From Candidatus Atribacter fermentans (GTDB lineage: Bacteria; Atribacterota; Atribacteria; Atribacterales; Atribacteraceae), in NCBI GenBank assembly GCA_012517485.1, contig JAAYUT010000229.1:1-14341 (forward strand): a stretch of 14,341 nt of DNA, given 5' to 3'. The position numbers and the translations under genes were made by a program. Below the pieces are notes generated by a model. That model searched no databases and was not told the origin of the DNA. It saw only the letters and a list, made by a program, of their open reading frames with translations. This document shows positions 13,532 to 14,341 of the stretch, in pieces. The first letter of the stretch is position 1; the number at the start of each line of letters is the position of its first letter.

Positions 13532-14341
13532 TTATGCCATCTCCTTTTCGGGAATAATCTTGGTGTAAAAAAGACAAAAAATATTAACTAAGATTATCAT
13601 GATTATCGAAAAAGCCGATCCTTTTCCAATATTAAAAAAATTAAACGAAATGAGATACGAATAGAGACTGGCGGTTTCGGTAGCTATACCTGGTCCTCCA
13701 TTGGTCATGATATAAATGGTATCGAACCACTTAAAAGCATCTATGGTACGGAGTAAAACTGCAACCAAAATAACCGGTTTTAAAAGCGGAAGTGTAATCC
13801 TGGTTAAAACTTGCCAAGTATTAGCCCCATCGATTTTACCGGCTTCATAGGGTTCGGTTGGTAGAGCTCTCATCCCTGAATAAAGAACCAGAAAAATGAG
13901 TGGAGTCCATTCCCATACATCGGTTAAAATAATCGAGAATAGTGCTAATCTCCCAGTTCCTAACCAAGCAAGTGGTGTAAACCCCAGAAGTCGAACAAAA
14001 TAATTAATAATTCCCAGGGTATGGTCATACATCAGACGCCAGGTTAATCCCACCACTACCGGGGTCATGACCATAGGGATGAGAAAAAATGGAACTATTC
14101 TACTTCCTTTCTCGGTTCCATTGATTAGTGAAGCCATAAAGTATCCTATAATTAATTGAATAATTCCTCCAAAAACCACAAAATAAACAGTTATTTTTAG
14201 CGAATGCCAAAATCGTATATCTTCAAAGAGGAGTTTGTAGTTGGTTGCACCAATGTAGGGAGTTCCCTTGGCTGGATTGGTTAAATCGTAAAAACGGGTG
14301 CTATTGCTAATACATGCTGCAAAGGGAAATATAGCAACCAT
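13532..14341 (-). CDS. Sugar ABC transporter permease, MalF/UgpA type (N-terminus cut by window edge)
   Basis: The visible 269 residues begin inside the first transmembrane helix (VAIFPFAACISNSTRFYDL), so the ATG at the last base of the window is probably internal and perhaps 20-30 residues are missing. The rest is classic MalF/UgpA: a periplasmic loop with GATNYKLLF (31-39), helices near 48-72, 83-105, 134-156, 188-208 and 244-262, the EAA loop EAGKIDGANTWQVLTRITLP at 166-185, and MTNGGPG (212-218). It forms the heterodimeric channel with the MalG-type permease, two bases away. The sugar class cannot be read from permeases alone. A solute-binding protein gene is expected beyond the window edge. 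Confidence 0.92.
   Translation of the reverse strand: MVAIFPFAACISNSTRFYDLTNPAKGTPYIGATNYKLLFEDIRFWHSLKITVYFVVFGGIIQLIIGYFMASLINGTEKGSRIVPFFLIPMVMTPVVVGLTWRLMYDHTLGIINYFVRLLGFTPLAWLGTGRLALFSIILTDVWEWTPLIFLVLYSGMRALPTEPYEAGKIDGANTWQVLTRITLPLLKPVILVAVLLRTIDAFKWFDTIYIMTNGGPGIATETASLYSYLISFNFFNIGKGSAFSIIMIILVNIFCLFYTKIIPEKEMA

Overview
The window is AT-rich, densely packed bacterial DNA. Its genes are nearly all for carbohydrate uptake and breakdown. Gene style (Shine-Dalgarno sites, four well-supported TTG starts), the sugar gene set, a cupin-type phosphoglucose isomerase and the intergenic repeats fit an anaerobic, possibly thermophilic lineage such as Atribacterota. Thermotogota or Bacillota-like groups cannot be excluded, and no marker gene is present. 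I see no rRNA, tRNA, CRISPR array, transposase or phage gene.

Layout: positions 1-542 (+) hold the end of a xylulokinase-type FGGY kinase. It converges on a long minus-strand group. In order of transcription this group is: a FucI-like sugar isomerase (8647-7319) and a Gfo/Idh/MocA dehydrogenase (7298-6144); a GntR/HutC regulator (5985-5248) with its own promoter and palindromic operator; a 377-base intergenic stretch of degenerate repeats; then a second Gfo/Idh/MocA dehydrogenase (4870-3845), an FGGY kinase (3841-2318), a cupin phosphoglucose isomerase (2263-1697) and a divergent shikimate-dehydrogenase-like protein (1685-741). A ketose 3-epimerase-like TIM barrel (8900-9862, +) diverges from the FucI-like gene and ends at a strong bidirectional hairpin. 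Facing it are a UroD/MtaA-like protein (11156-9921) and, further upstream, a compact minus-strand unit of two CUT1 sugar-ABC permeases (from 14341 to 12717) followed by a second UroD/MtaA-like protein (12702-11512).

Together the genes look like a catabolic locus for an unusual sugar, glycoside, cyclitol or O-methylated sugar. The ABC system imports it. Two NAD(P)-dependent Gfo/Idh/MocA enzymes, the AroE-like enzyme, the epimerase and the isomerase remodel it. The FGGY kinase phosphorylates it, and the cupin isomerase feeds it to glycolysis. The GntR regulator probably senses a pathway sugar phosphate. The substrate cannot be read from the sequence. Notable features are the AroE-like protein that keeps only the Lys-Asp catalytic pair, the FucI-like protein with Asn at a metal-ligand position, two UroD/MtaA-like proteins without a visible corrinoid partner, and the repeat mosaic between the regulator and the second half of the locus.
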